DNA of 64,000 bases from Chryseobacterium sp. MFBS3-17 (lineage in GTDB: Bacteria; Bacteroidota; Bacteroidia; Flavobacteriales; Weeksellaceae): the NCBI RefSeq assembly GCF_020687745.1, contig NZ_JAJEWK010000002.1, forward strand, positions 62,001 through 126,000, given 5' to 3'. Numbering within the stretch: position 1 is the first letter of the stretch; the number at the start of each line of letters is the position of its first letter. Both the position numbers and the translations under genes were made by a program. Positions 27,364 to 37,227 of this stretch are shown one piece after another. Below the pieces are notes generated by a model. The model had not been told where the DNA came from. It ran no database searches and saw only the letters and a list, made by a program, of their open reading frames with translations.

Positions 27364-28167
27364 ATGAAAAAATTATCATATTTATTTAGCATGTTGATGG
27401 TTGCTCTCGCTCTTGTAGCTTGTAGAGAAAACCATACTGAGCCCGGTTACAGTGATGCACCACTGCTTCACTTCCAAAAGGCAGGAGCAGATGTAGCTGC
27501 TACAGATGTGGGCTATACTGACCATATTGTAGATTTCGGAACAATTGCGCCAGTAAATGGTACAGCTTCTGTAAACCTTGTGAAAATTGAAGGTGATGCG
27601 GTAGAAGGTGTAGATTATGAAATCCTTAATGGAGGTGTAGCACAAGTAGCTGCTGGTGCTATGAATGGAGAATTCGTAGTAAGAGTTTACGGTGCAGGTT
27701 TATCACCGGACATTGCCAAAACTTTAGTTTTCGGTCTTCAGTCATCTGCAGTTGGAAACGCAGTGTATAACCAGCAGTATAGCATCAGTATGAAGATGAA
27801 GTGTCCGCTTCCGGCTAACTTCCCGCTGGATTACAACGTATCCGTATATGCATTTAATGAGTTTGCACCTGCTCACGTTCAGACGTTGACGCCTGTTGCA
27901 GGAACAGACAATCAGTTCACAGTTGTTTCCTCTTGGGGACCCGACTTCGTAGCATGGGCTACCGGAGACGCTGGTTATGCTGGCCAGTATCTGTATCCGG
28001 GAACCATTACCATTAACTGTGGAGATGTACTGTTTACGACTTCTGCAGGTTATGGTTCTAATACCGTTGGAACTTACGATGCGGCTACCGGTGTAATCCA
28101 ATTTGATTTGGAGCAGTCACTGTTTACTACTGCATTTACTACTACTGTAACAATGACTCCGCAATAA
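27364..28167 (+). CDS. Lipoprotein of the SusCD locus, function unknown
   Basis: A 267-residue lipoprotein with lipobox LVAC (Cys20). I recognise no named family. The mature part looks all-beta, with two parts: about 25-135, which has Calx-beta-like features (VKIEGDAVEGVDYEI), and about 140-267, rich in Gly, Thr and aromatic residues. It follows susD by 21 bases and precedes a terminator, so it is the last gene of the operon. By analogy with SusE/F-type proteins it may be a surface binding protein for the imported substrate. Confidence 0.75.
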   Translation: MKKLSYLFSMLMVALALVACRENHTEPGYSDAPLLHFQKAGADVAATDVGYTDHIVDFGTIAPVNGTASVNLVKIEGDAVEGVDYEILNGGVAQVAAGAMNGEFVVRVYGAGLSPDIAKTLVFGLQSSAVGNAVYNQQYSISMKMKCPLPANFPLDYNVSVYAFNEFAPAHVQTLTPVAGTDNQFTVVSSWGPDFVAWATGDAGYAGQYLYPGTITINCGDVLFTTSAGYGSNTVGTYDAATGVIQFDLEQSLFTTAFTTTVTMTPQ

Positions 28168-28188
28168 TGAGTTCATTATCATAGTTAA

Positions 28189-28219
28189 AGGCCGCATTTT
28201 TATGCGGTCTTTTTTTTTC
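28189..28219 (+). terminator. Intrinsic terminator after the SusCD operon
   Basis: AGGCCGCAT (28189-28197) pairs with ATGCGGTCT (28202-28210), with one G-T wobble, and is followed by a run of ten T. It closes the SusCD operon. Confidence 0.88.
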
Positions 28220-28220
28220 T

Positions 28221-28228
28221 TACTTTTG
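28221..28228 (+). promoter_or_regulatory. Promoter -7 element for the porin gene
   Basis: TACTTTTG matches TAnnTTTG and lies 17 bases before the ATG at 28246, directly after the T run of the preceding terminator. Confidence 0.5.
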
Positions 28229-28245
28229 CTCTCATAACCATCACT

Positions 28246-30180
28246 ATGAGGTATTTACTTCTGATTTTTTTAGGTCTCGGAAATCTGGTCACTGCACAGG
28301 TTGTCAACAAGACCGATTCTAACCGGGTGAAGCCCGCAGATTCTGTTGTTATTGACAAAGGAACCAGAGACTCACTCACTATTTTTAAACCTACCATCTA
28401 CGATTATCAATCTTTCACTCAGTTTTCTGAACCGCAGATTATCGATACCGTGCTCAGCGCAGAAAAGACCCACGTTTTCACCCAGTGGAATAACAGGGAT
28501 AATTTTGGACGTATTTCGTTTGCCAACATAGGTGCCGGCTTTAATCCTCTGGTATATGAGGTAAATACGGAACAAAATCTTGCCCTGCTGCCTGAGAACA
28601 AGTCCTTTGGCTTTCTGGGAATAAAAGACATCCGCTATTATGATGTGAAAACGCCTACTACGACCTTCATTTATCACAACGCTTTCCGGAATGGGGCGGC
28701 TCTCAATACCACCTATACGCAGAACATCGGAAAGACCTTTAACTTCGCCATCGATTATATGGGGTTACGCTCACAGGGTTTCTACAGTGATATGCTTGCC
28801 GCGAATAATAACACACTATTCTCAGCCCATTTCAAATCCCGGAATGAAAAATACCAGGCTTTTGCGCATTTCATCCATCAGAATGTCAACAATCAGGAGA
28901 ATGGGGGACTGGCCAACGACGAACTCTATATTACCGGCGCTCCGGCTTATGATAACCGGGTGAATGCAGAGATGAATCTCAGAGGGTCCAGTTCGGTTTT
29001 TTCTGCACGCAGATATTATTTCAGTCATCAGTTTTCACCATTTGATCCGGAAAAGTTTCCGTTCAGATTGCAGCATACGATTTTTCATCAGGGAAACAAA
29101 TACAGGTACGGAGACTCTTCGCTGCAGGATTTTTATATGATCAATCAGGATGATGCAATTCCCGGATTTCCTACATCCACCGGTAAATATTCCAAGAATC
29201 TCAGCAACACCATCAGCGCCGTTTTTGATCATGAACACTTCAAACTGGATGCCGGATTACGGTATCAGTTGCTGAAAATCGGAGTCGTGGAACCGGTAAC
29301 TCTTGAATCTCTCCATGTGCCTGCAGAAGTGAAGGAAGGCCGGCTGGGAGCAGTGGCGAATTTATCTGTTAAACTTTTGGATAAAATTGCCCTGGATTCC
29401 CATCTGGAATTTTCGCGGGGCGAAAAATTCGGAAATTATTTGCGGACTCAGAATCTCTTGCATTTTGAGCCGGTTCCGGGTTATTTTGTTGATGCAAAAG
29501 TAAATTTTCAGTCTGCCACACCGTCATTCAACTATCATCTGAACAGCTCGGTGTATAAGCGTTTTAATTATTTTGTAGACGATTTTAAGAATCAGAACAT
29601 CCTGGAAATTGGCGGTAAAATGAATCTGAAGTGGTTCGACAGTCAGGTCTTTGTGAATTATTTCCGTATTGATAACTATACGGGATTCAGCGCGGATTAT
29701 ACGCCGGTTCAAAGTTCAGAGTCGGTTAATATTTCACAGATCGGTGGAGAGGCTACTTTTACCTATAAAAAGTTCCATCTGAACAGCCGGTTGCATTTTC
29801 AGAATACCCTATCCGGGAAAGAATATTTCCCTGCACCTGCATTTGTGGGTCGTGCCAATCTGTATTACCAGACGAAAGCTTTCAAGAATGCCGCAGAAAT
29901 TCAGGGTGGAGTTAAAACGTATTTCTTCTCAGAGTTTGACAGCCGCCATTATTCACCGGTGCTGAATGAGTTTGTTTTGCCGGGATCTGATGTCTTTCGC
30001 ATTGGTGGCCAGCCCGTTTTTGATGCCTATGTCAATTTAAAAGTAAAGCGGATGTTCTTTTTTATAGAAGGACAACACCTGAACACCACCATTAAAAATA
30101 ATACCATGTACACGGCACCGCATTATCCGTTTTACGATTTTCGCCTCAATATCGGGATCGTGTGGTACATCATCAGTTAA
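28246..30180 (+). CDS. Putative outer-membrane porin (Porin_10-like)
   Basis: A 644-residue protein with a signal peptide (residues about 1-17, ending VTAQ) and a long series of alternating hydrophobic strands with aromatic ends, typical of an outer-membrane beta-barrel. The order of features resembles the putative porin family seen in Bacteroidota (Pfam Porin_10): an N-terminal segment with FTQWNNRDNFGRI and a FGFLGIKDIRYYDVKTPTT stretch, then the barrel. A C-terminal Leu-Asn-Ile-Gly-Ile-Val-Trp strand ends it. Transported solute is unknown. BshC follows 9 bases after the stop, so they are likely co-transcribed. Confidence 0.82.
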   Translation: MRYLLLIFLGLGNLVTAQVVNKTDSNRVKPADSVVIDKGTRDSLTIFKPTIYDYQSFTQFSEPQIIDTVLSAEKTHVFTQWNNRDNFGRISFANIGAGFNPLVYEVNTEQNLALLPENKSFGFLGIKDIRYYDVKTPTTTFIYHNAFRNGAALNTTYTQNIGKTFNFAIDYMGLRSQGFYSDMLAANNNTLFSAHFKSRNEKYQAFAHFIHQNVNNQENGGLANDELYITGAPAYDNRVNAEMNLRGSSSVFSARRYYFSHQFSPFDPEKFPFRLQHTIFHQGNKYRYGDSSLQDFYMINQDDAIPGFPTSTGKYSKNLSNTISAVFDHEHFKLDAGLRYQLLKIGVVEPVTLESLHVPAEVKEGRLGAVANLSVKLLDKIALDSHLEFSRGEKFGNYLRTQNLLHFEPVPGYFVDAKVNFQSATPSFNYHLNSSVYKRFNYFVDDFKNQNILEIGGKMNLKWFDSQVFVNYFRIDNYTGFSADYTPVQSSESVNISQIGGEATFTYKKFHLNSRLHFQNTLSGKEYFPAPAFVGRANLYYQTKAFKNAAEIQGGVKTYFFSEFDSRHYSPVLNEFVLPGSDVFRIGGQPVFDAYVNLKVKRMFFFIEGQHLNTTIKNNTMYTAPHYPFYDFRLNIGIVWYIIS

Positions 30181-30189
30181 TTTTTTGCT

Positions 30190-31770
30190 TTGAAACTACA
30201 TCAAAAAATACCATTTATAGAAATAGACAGCATTCCGGATCTCATCAAAGATTTTCTGAGTGGTAATCTGAAAGGTGCTGAGGCTACGGCCCCCCTGCTG
30301 CATAATTATGAAGCGAAAATCAGGCAGAAACAAACTTCTTATGCTGATGAAAGCCGTAAGGTTCTAGCCACTGTTCTGGAAAAACAGATGAAGAACTTGT
30401 CCGGAAGCCAAAGCGCGAATATGGTGCTGATGAAGGAAAACACCACGTTTACCGTCACCACCGGCCATCAGCTGAATCTGTTTACCGGACCGGTGTTTTT
30501 TGTCTATAAGATCTTGCAGACCATCAAAACGGCGTCGTATCTGAAAGACCATTTTCCGGAGTTAAATTTCGTTCCGGTTTTCTGGATGGCCACAGAAGAT
30601 CATGATTTTGAGGAAATCAATTTTTTCCGGACCATGGATCAGCATTATTTTTTCAATGCAGCGTCCGGTGGAGCGGTGGGAAGAATCAAGGTGCAGGATA
30701 CCGCTTTCATTTCGCAGTTTGAAAGTGAATTTAAAGACTCCGTTTTCGGTACTGAGCTTATTTTAATGCTCAAGGAATCTTATCAACCGGGCAAAACCCT
30801 TGCGGAGGCTACCAGAATATTGGTCAATAGACTTTTCGCAGATTATGGACTTTTGATTTTGGATGGAGACGATCCGGCATTGAAGAAACTGATGATTCCC
30901 CGATTTGAAGAAGAGCTTTTTCAGCAGAAACTTTTTCAGGAAAGCAAATGTCAGGTGGATTTCCTGACCGAAAAATATGGAAAAGTGCAGGTGAATCCCC
31001 GCGAAATAAACCTTTTCTACCTTACCGCAACCCGGAACAGGATAGAAGCAACAGTTGGCGGATTCCGGATTGTGGACACTGATATACAATTCTCTGTGCA
31101 GGAAATGCGTGAAGAACTGTACAGATTCCCTGAAAAGTTCAGTCCCAATGCCTTGCTGCGTCCGGTTTATCAGGAGACAGTACTTCCCAATCTTGCCTAT
31201 ATAGGTGGAAATGCCGAAATCATGTACTGGCTGGAGCTTAAAGATTATTTTACTGCGGTTGAACTGCCTTGTCCTGTATTGGTTCCTCGCAATTCCATGC
31301 TGTTTCTTTCTCAAAAAACATTGACAAAAATTTCTAAACGAAATCTTTCGGTAAAGGATTTTTTTATGGATTTTAACCAGGTGACCGCAGCATTGCTGAT
31401 GGAAAACAATGCAATTCTGGAATTACTGAACCGGAAAGAGCGTGCTTTGACCGAATCCTTTGATGATATTAAGAATATAGCGGGCAAAACCGACCAAAGC
31501 TTCGGAAACCTGGTGCAGGCAGAAGAAGCACGTCAACTGAAATCCTACCGGCGGATGAAAAAAAGGTTGCTGAGGGCGGAGCGCATTAAACATTACGAAA
31601 TGTTGGAGCAGCTCCACCAGTTATACCTGCAGGTGCATCCGGGGCAGACCTGGCAGGAACGGAAGTGGAATTTCAGTGTATTTTATGCAGATGAAGGTCA
31701 TGCATGGCTTGATACTTGTTTAAGGGAAATGGATGTTTCCCGTTCTGAACTGATTGTGATGAAGTTTTAA
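30190..31770 (+). CDS. bshC: Bacillithiol biosynthesis cysteine-adding enzyme BshC
   Basis: A 526-residue protein of the BshC family, which adds cysteine to GlcN-malate in the last step of bacillithiol synthesis. Visible family features are TTGHQLNLFTGPVFFVYKI near residue 95, PVFWMATEDHDFEEI near residue 130 (the HxGH/nucleotide-like core), NALLRPVYQETVLPNLAYIGG near residue 320 and a long C-terminal coiled coil. It probably starts at a TTG (30190), nine bases after the porin stop, since no ATG lies near and the conserved start KLHQKIPFIEID begins there. Bacillithiol serves as a low-molecular-weight thiol in many Flavobacteriia. Confidence 0.93.
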   Translation: MKLHQKIPFIEIDSIPDLIKDFLSGNLKGAEATAPLLHNYEAKIRQKQTSYADESRKVLATVLEKQMKNLSGSQSANMVLMKENTTFTVTTGHQLNLFTGPVFFVYKILQTIKTASYLKDHFPELNFVPVFWMATEDHDFEEINFFRTMDQHYFFNAASGGAVGRIKVQDTAFISQFESEFKDSVFGTELILMLKESYQPGKTLAEATRILVNRLFADYGLLILDGDDPALKKLMIPRFEEELFQQKLFQESKCQVDFLTEKYGKVQVNPREINLFYLTATRNRIEATVGGFRIVDTDIQFSVQEMREELYRFPEKFSPNALLRPVYQETVLPNLAYIGGNAEIMYWLELKDYFTAVELPCPVLVPRNSMLFLSQKTLTKISKRNLSVKDFFMDFNQVTAALLMENNAILELLNRKERALTESFDDIKNIAGKTDQSFGNLVQAEEARQLKSYRRMKKRLLRAERIKHYEMLEQLHQLYLQVHPGQTWQERKWNFSVFYADEGHAWLDTCLREMDVSRSELIVMKF

Positions 31771-31781
31771 CCGGAAAGCGT

Positions 31782-31789
31782 TAATTTTG
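31782..31789 (+). promoter_or_regulatory. Promoter -7 element for the LysM protein gene
   Basis: TAATTTTG matches TAnnTTTG and lies 19 bases before the ATG at 31809. Confidence 0.5.
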
Positions 31790-31808
31790 TAAAGAATTTA
31801 TTGATAAA

Positions 31809-33482
31809 ATGATAAAGAAAATTTTTTTAACTTCCATGTTATTGCTTTGCGCGGGATCTGGCTTTGCGCAGAATCAGACGCATACCGTAGCCAAAGGTGA
31901 AACCGTATACAGTCTGGCCAGAAAGTATGGCATGTCTGTAAATGATTTCTACCGCTTGAATCCTTCCGTGAAAGATCAGCTGGCTATCGGGCAGAAGGTT
32001 AAGGTTATGAAAGGGGGTGCTGCTGTGCCAAAGAATGATGCGGTAGGGTATATAGAGGTTCAGCCGAAACAAACCATCTATGGAATTACCCGGCAATACC
32101 ATATTACGGAGGCGCAGTTGCGTGCTCTGAATCCGGATCTGGGACATTCATTGCAAACCGGTGAGCGTCTGGCGCTTCCGGCAGCAAACCTGCAGAAGTA
32201 TGCCGATAAAAGTACGGTACCGTATTCCGCTCCTTCCGAACCGGCCAAAGTTGCTGTCCCTGCAGTTTCCTCTAATACCTATAACACTTCGGGAATTTCA
32301 TCCGATAATTTTGTGACCTATACGGTACAAAAAGGAGATACCACCTTTGGGATCATCAATAAATTCGGCATTTCTTTGGAAGAACTGATCCAGCTGAACC
32401 CGGATTTGTCCCGGGGATTGCAACCCGGCATGGTGCTTAAGGTGAAGAAAGCAGACAAGGCCTACGTGAAGAAAGCGGGAGATGTATTGAATGTGGTGCT
32501 GATGTTGCCGTTCGGTTATGACAGTAACGACAGTAAATACCGCGCAATGTCCCTGGATTTTCTTGCCGGAGCCAAACTGGCCATTGAACGCAATGCAAAA
32601 AAAGGTCAGAAGCTCGATATTAAAGTAGTGGATGCCGGCAATGAAGCCAGTTTCAAAAATTCGCTTACACAGATCAATAAAGACAATACTGATTTGATTA
32701 TAGGCCCTTTCTTTAAGTCCAGCGTGCTGGAAGTTCTGGACTATGTGAAAGACAGCAAAATTCCGGTGGTAGCACCTTTTGCCAATTCTGATGATCTGTA
32801 TGGTTTCAGCAACCTGATAATTGTGGAAACCAATGAGCAAACCTACGCAGACCGCATCATTCAGGAAGTAAAAAGTGTGTACAGCGATCAGAAAATATAT
32901 ATAGTGGGTGAGAAGGGGAAAAACCTGCCCGGTTATTTGGCCGGTGGCCTGCAGAAAGCCCTCAGAAATCCCAACGTGGTGGTGGTAAATTCTGCCGCAG
33001 AAATTCAGGCGGATACCAATATGATGACCGGTCAGAAGATTCCGGTGATTGCGATTCTGGCCAGCGATCAGGATGCCACAGGACAGAAGTTCGGAGAGAA
33101 AATGATTGATTTGTCCCAGGGAACTGCCGGCATGAAAGCCTTCAGCATGTATTATGTGCCTATGTTCGAAAAGTATGTAGACGAACTCAGCCAGGCAAGT
33201 CTGGTGTACATTATGGACCGGAAAATCAATACCGACGGAACTTTTGAAAAAGAAATTCTTGCAGAATTTAATCAGAAATATTGCAAGAGCCCCGGTAAAT
33301 ACCAAGTAGTAGGATTTGATGTGATGAATGACATGCTGATGCGTGAAAATAACCGCGGCGAAATCTTCAGCCAGATGGGCCGGTCACAGACCCAGTTGGC
33401 TACAAAATTCGAATTTGAAAGAATACAGCGAAACGGCGCTTACGTCAATACCGGATACCGCGTGGTAAGGCTGGTTCCGTAA
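31809..33482 (+). CDS. LysM-domain protein with a periplasmic-binding-protein fold
   Basis: A 557-residue exported protein. After a signal peptide (residues 1-20) there are three LysM-like peptidoglycan-binding repeats, about residues 24-68 (HTVAKGETVYSLARKYGM), 81-126 (a divergent copy) and 170-212 (YTVQKGDTTFGIINKFGI). The rest (about 225-557) resembles a type 1 periplasmic binding fold, with VVLMLPFG, LDFLAGAKLAIE and LIIGPFFKSSVLE. It is likely periplasmic and bound to the cell wall. Whether the binding fold senses a ligand or only scaffolds is unknown. Confidence 0.85.
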   Translation: MIKKIFLTSMLLLCAGSGFAQNQTHTVAKGETVYSLARKYGMSVNDFYRLNPSVKDQLAIGQKVKVMKGGAAVPKNDAVGYIEVQPKQTIYGITRQYHITEAQLRALNPDLGHSLQTGERLALPAANLQKYADKSTVPYSAPSEPAKVAVPAVSSNTYNTSGISSDNFVTYTVQKGDTTFGIINKFGISLEELIQLNPDLSRGLQPGMVLKVKKADKAYVKKAGDVLNVVLMLPFGYDSNDSKYRAMSLDFLAGAKLAIERNAKKGQKLDIKVVDAGNEASFKNSLTQINKDNTDLIIGPFFKSSVLEVLDYVKDSKIPVVAPFANSDDLYGFSNLIIVETNEQTYADRIIQEVKSVYSDQKIYIVGEKGKNLPGYLAGGLQKALRNPNVVVVNSAAEIQADTNMMTGQKIPVIAILASDQDATGQKFGEKMIDLSQGTAGMKAFSMYYVPMFEKYVDELSQASLVYIMDRKINTDGTFEKEILAEFNQKYCKSPGKYQVVGFDVMNDMLMRENNRGEIFSQMGRSQTQLATKFEFERIQRNGAYVNTGYRVVRLVP

Positions 33483-33545
33483 TTTTTGATAAATATCATG
33501 TATAACGGCATTTAAATTTAACGTTTCTATGCAGTTAATTTTATG

Positions 33546-33553
33546 TAAATTTG
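33546..33553 (+). promoter_or_regulatory. Promoter -7 element for fabD
   Basis: TAAATTTG matches TAnnTTTG and lies 25 bases before the fabD ATG. Confidence 0.5.
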
Positions 33554-33578
33554 TCGGATTAAATTGTAAAATTAATTA

Positions 33579-34445
33579 ATGAAAGCACTTGTATTTCCTG
33601 GGCAGGGTTCACAGTTTGTGGGGATGGGAAAGGAATTGTATGATTCCCGAAAAGATATAAAAGACCTGATGGAATCTGCTAATGATGTTCTTGGTTTCGA
33701 TATTCTGTCGATCATGTTTAATGGTACAGATGAGGATCTTAAGAAAACTGAAATCACGCAGCCTGCCATTTTTATTCATTCGCTGGCTTCCTTAAAAGTA
33801 GCCGATACCTTCGGTGCCGATATGGTGGCCGGGCATTCACTGGGAGAATTTTCTGCACTGGTGGCCAATGGCGTACTGTCTTTTCAGGATGGTCTGAAAC
33901 TGGTCTCCGAAAGAGCAAAAGCCATGCAGGATGCGTGTGATGCTAATCCGAGTTCCATGGCAGCAATTCTGGGACTGGAAGATGAAATCGTAGAAGAAAT
34001 CTGCGCAGGAATATCCGGAATTGTGGTGCCTGCCAATTATAACTGTCCCGGCCAACTGGTCATCTCCGGTGAAACTTCCGCAGTAGAGGAGGCCTGCGAA
34101 AAACTCAAAACCGCCGGAGCAAAAAGAGCATTGATGCTGCCGGTAAACGGTGCGTTCCACTCACCGCTCATGCAGCCCGCACAGGACAGACTGGCCGCTG
34201 CTATAGAAAATACCAAATTCAGAAACTCTACCATGCCGGTATATCAGAATATCACCACCACAGCAGTGTCTGACCCGGAGGAAATCAAGAAAAATCTGAT
34301 TCTGCAACTTACAGGTCCGGTGAAATGGACGCAGAGTGTACAGAATATGATAAAAGACGGAGCCTTGAAATTCGTGGAAGTTGGCCCCGGCAAAACCCTT
34401 CAGGGACTGATTAAGAAAATTAATTCAGAAGCTGTTTTTTCTTAA
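33579..34445 (+). CDS. fabD: Malonyl-CoA:ACP transacylase FabD
   Basis: A 288-residue enzyme. FPGQGSQFVGMG at the N-terminus is the oxyanion-hole segment, and AGHSLGEFSALV contains the nucleophilic serine in GHSLG. The second part holds PVNGAFHSPLM with the catalytic histidine, and VEVGPGKTLQGL near the end. It loads malonyl groups onto acyl carrier protein for fatty-acid synthesis in the cytosol. It stands apart from other fab genes here and precedes a GHMP kinase gene by 12 bases. Confidence 0.96.
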   Translation: MKALVFPGQGSQFVGMGKELYDSRKDIKDLMESANDVLGFDILSIMFNGTDEDLKKTEITQPAIFIHSLASLKVADTFGADMVAGHSLGEFSALVANGVLSFQDGLKLVSERAKAMQDACDANPSSMAAILGLEDEIVEEICAGISGIVVPANYNCPGQLVISGETSAVEEACEKLKTAGAKRALMLPVNGAFHSPLMQPAQDRLAAAIENTKFRNSTMPVYQNITTTAVSDPEEIKKNLILQLTGPVKWTQSVQNMIKDGALKFVEVGPGKTLQGLIKKINSEAVFS

Positions 34446-34457
34446 AATACAATCATA

Positions 34458-35381
34458 ATGGGTAGCATTTTTTCTCCGGGAAAATTATTGCTTACTTCAG
34501 AATACTTCGTCCTGGACGGTGCTCTTGCCCTGGCGGTTCCTACGATACCGGGGCAGGAGTTTTTTTTTGAAGAATCAGCAGACGGCTGCTCCCGTGTGAA
34601 CTGGGAAGCATACCACATGGGGAAACTATGGCTGAAAGCAGTGCTCCGGTATGATGACTGGCAGATTCTGGAAACCAATCTCCCAGCTGCCGCTGACTTT
34701 GTTTTAAAAGTATTGCAGAGCATTCAGGAAATGGCTCCTGATAAATTTACCGGCAAGATTTCCTATGATTTCAGCACCAATCTTCAGTTTCCGGCAGATT
34801 TTGGACTGGGCAGCAGCTCTACGCTGATGAATAATCTGGCACAGTGGGCAGCAATTGATCCGTATGTGCTGAATGAAAAATGCCTGGGTGGAAGTGGCTA
34901 TGATATTGCGGTAGCTGCAGAACAGTCGGCAATACTATATAAAACACAGCCGGAAAGGTCCATAGAAAAAGTGCAGTTTGAACCGCCTTTTGCCGATGAT
35001 TTGCTGTTGGTTCATCTGAATCAGAAACAGAACAGCCGTGAGGGCATCAGCCTCTACCGCTCCCGTGAAAAATTAGCTGTACTGATTGACGAATTCTCGG
35101 AATTAACCACAAAAATTTACCATTCCCGAAATATTGAGCATTTCTCAGATAATATGATTCAGCATGAACGGATGGTCTCGGATTTTATAGGGATTCCCAC
35201 CGTGAAAGAGCGTTTGTTTACGGATTATGACGGATTCATAAAAAGTTTGGGTGCCTGGGGTGGTGATTTTGTACTGGCTGCAAAAAATGAAATGAGCCAT
35301 GATTACTTTAAGGATCGGGGTTTCAATCGCGTCTACAGGTGGAAGGATCTGGTTTCCAGCTCGGAGAAAAATCCGGACTGA
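34458..35381 (+). CDS. GYDIA-family GHMP kinase
   Basis: A 307-residue small-molecule kinase of the GHMP superfamily. FSPGKLLLTSEYFVLDGALALAV is the N-terminal motif 1, FGLGSSSTLMNNLAQWA is the phosphate-binding loop, and the protein carries the GGSGYDIAVA motif that names the GYDIA group of Flavobacteriia. LGAWGGDFVLAA matches motif 3. The fold is that of mevalonate/phosphomevalonate kinase, so a role in isoprenoid synthesis is possible, but the substrate of this group is not settled from sequence. It is coupled to fabD by a 12-base gap. Confidence 0.85.
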   Translation: MGSIFSPGKLLLTSEYFVLDGALALAVPTIPGQEFFFEESADGCSRVNWEAYHMGKLWLKAVLRYDDWQILETNLPAAADFVLKVLQSIQEMAPDKFTGKISYDFSTNLQFPADFGLGSSSTLMNNLAQWAAIDPYVLNEKCLGGSGYDIAVAAEQSAILYKTQPERSIEKVQFEPPFADDLLLVHLNQKQNSREGISLYRSREKLAVLIDEFSELTTKIYHSRNIEHFSDNMIQHERMVSDFIGIPTVKERLFTDYDGFIKSLGAWGGDFVLAAKNEMSHDYFKDRGFNRVYRWKDLVSSSEKNPD

Positions 35382-35412
35382 AAGGTCTGCTGATCTATAT
35401 CATTTCAATAAA

Positions 35413-35445
35413 TTTGAATAAGATGATTATATTTACTTAAATTTG
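35413..35445 (+). promoter_or_regulatory. Promoter of pckA
   Basis: TTTG (35413-35416), a 21-base spacer and TAAATTTG (35438-35445). It lies 33 bases before the pckA ATG. Confidence 0.7.
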
Positions 35446-35478
35446 GAAAAATTCAATTCGAAATAATCTTTTAAACAC

Positions 35479-37083
35479 ATGAAAAACAACAAAATTATCG
35501 AGCAACTGAATGATCTTGGGATTACAGGATATGAAGAAGTGGTGTACAATCCATCTTATGAGCAGTTGTTTCAAGACGAAAACGCAGGCACAAACGAAGG
35601 ATTTGAAAAAGCCGTTCTTACAGAATCCGGTGCCATGGCCGTAGAAACAGGTGTTTTTACCGGAAGATCTCCAAAAGACCGATATATTGTTAAGGATGAA
35701 GTCTCCGCAGATACCATTCACTGGGATGGAAAAGTAAACCTGCCTACTTCTCCCGAAATTTTTGCAAGTTGCAAAGATCTTGTAGTCAAAGGATTATCAA
35801 AAGCCAAAAAAATCTATGTAGTAGATACATTTTGCGGAACCAACCCGGATACCCGCCTGAAGGTTCGCTTCATTATGGAAGTGGCATGGCAGGCCCATTT
35901 CGTGACCAATATGTTCATCCGTCCTTCCAATTATGAACTGGAAAACTACGGTGCACCGGATTTTCTGGTCATCAACGGATCCAAAACAACAAATCCGAAC
36001 TGGCAGGAACAAGGCCTGAACTCCGAAAACTTCATTATGTTCAACCTGACCGAGAAAATTCAGATCATCGGCGGTACCTGGTATGGTGGTGAAATGAAAA
36101 AAGGAATGTTCTCTATTATGAATTATTACCTGCCCCTCAGAGGAATTGCTTCCATGCACTGCTCTGCCAATGTAGGTGAAGAAGGAGATGTTGCGTTGTT
36201 CTTCGGATTGTCCGGAACCGGAAAAACAACCCTTTCTGCTGATCCGAAGCGTTACCTGATCGGTGATGACGAGCATGGATGGGATCATAACGGGGTATTC
36301 AATTTCGAAGGAGGTTGCTATGCAAAAGTGATTGACCTTTCTGAAGAGAAAGAACCGGACATCTTTGCAGCCATTCGCCGCGATGCCTTGCTGGAAAATG
36401 TTGTGGTAGATGAAAACGGAAAAATTGATTATACAGATGGTTCCATTACCGAGAATACCCGTGTATCTTACCCTATTTATCACATCAATAAAATTGTACT
36501 GCCTTCTAAAGCCGGACATGCTAAAAAAGTAGTGTACCTTTCTGCAGATGCATTCGGGGTATTGCCTCCGGTGTCTGTTTTAACAGATGAGCAGGCTCAG
36601 TATCACTTCCTTTGCGGTTATACATCTAAACTGGCCGGTACAGAAAGAGGAATTACAGAACCACAACCTTCTTTCTCACCAGCCTTTGGTGAAGCATTCC
36701 TTTCGCTGCATCCTACCATGTATTCCAAAACACTGATTGGAAAAATGCAGGAGCACGGTGCCAAAGCATATCTGGTAAATACCGGATGGAACGGAACCGG
36801 AAAGAGAATCTCTCTGAAAGATACCCGTGCCATTATTGATGCTATTATAGACGGATCCATTGAGAACGCTTCGAAGACTGTAATCCCGGTGATGAACCTG
36901 GAAATTCCTACTGCACTTCCTCATGTATCTGAAGGCATCCTGGATCCCAGAGATACGTACGAAAATGCAGCGCAATGGGAAGAAAAAGCAAGAGACCTTG
37001 CAGCCCGTTATATCAAAAACTTCGAGCAGTATACCGATACTGAAGAAGGGGCTAAACTGGTACCTGCCGGACCTCAATTGTAA
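35479..37083 (+). CDS. pckA: Phosphoenolpyruvate carboxykinase (ATP)
   Basis: A 534-residue gluconeogenic enzyme making PEP and CO2 from oxaloacetate and ATP. The ATP-type family is shown by [12 protein letters not shown] (substrate site), [17 protein letters not shown], the P-loop [13 protein letters not shown], and [24 protein letters not shown], which holds the metal ligands. [20 protein letters not shown] is near the C-terminus. It has its own promoter and terminator, so it is a single-gene unit. Expression is likely linked to amino-acid growth, but no operator was recognised. Confidence 0.97.
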   Translation: MKNNKIIEQLNDLGITGYEEVVYNPSYEQLFQDENAGTNEGFEKAVLTESGAMAVETGVFTGRSPKDRYIVKDEVSADTIHWDGKVNLPTSPEIFASCKDLVVKGLSKAKKIYVVDTFCGTNPDTRLKVRFIMEVAWQAHFVTNMFIRPSNYELENYGAPDFLVINGSKTTNPNWQEQGLNSENFIMFNLTEKIQIIGGTWYGGEMKKGMFSIMNYYLPLRGIASMHCSANVGEEGDVALFFGLSGTGKTTLSADPKRYLIGDDEHGWDHNGVFNFEGGCYAKVIDLSEEKEPDIFAAIRRDALLENVVVDENGKIDYTDGSITENTRVSYPIYHINKIVLPSKAGHAKKVVYLSADAFGVLPPVSVLTDEQAQYHFLCGYTSKLAGTERGITEPQPSFSPAFGEAFLSLHPTMYSKTLIGKMQEHGAKAYLVNTGWNGTGKRISLKDTRAIIDAIIDGSIENASKTVIPVMNLEIPTALPHVSEGILDPRDTYENAAQWEEKARDLAARYIKNFEQYTDTEEGAKLVPAGPQL

Positions 37084-37102
37084 GAATTATTTCATATACA
37101 TC

Positions 37103-37135
37103 AACTCCCCGGAAATTTTTCCGGGGAGTTTTTTT
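37103..37135 (+). terminator. Intrinsic terminator after pckA
   Basis: AACTCCCCGGAAA pairs with TTTCCGGGGAGTT, forming a strong stem followed by a T run on the plus strand. On the minus strand no T run follows, so it serves pckA and not the Ca2+ ATPase gene. Confidence 0.9.
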
Positions 37136-37227
37136 GTGCGCTGATTGTAGCTTCCAGAAAGTTCTTATTTTCCTCTGAAAATTATATGACCCTTTCCGAA
37201 TCAGTAGGATAAAAACCGCTCATTAAT

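Noticed and set aside
32298-33305. Minus-strand frame of 335 codons inside the LysM gene
   Set aside because: It is antisense to a gene with clear LysM repeats and signal peptide, and carries no signal or family motif of its own.
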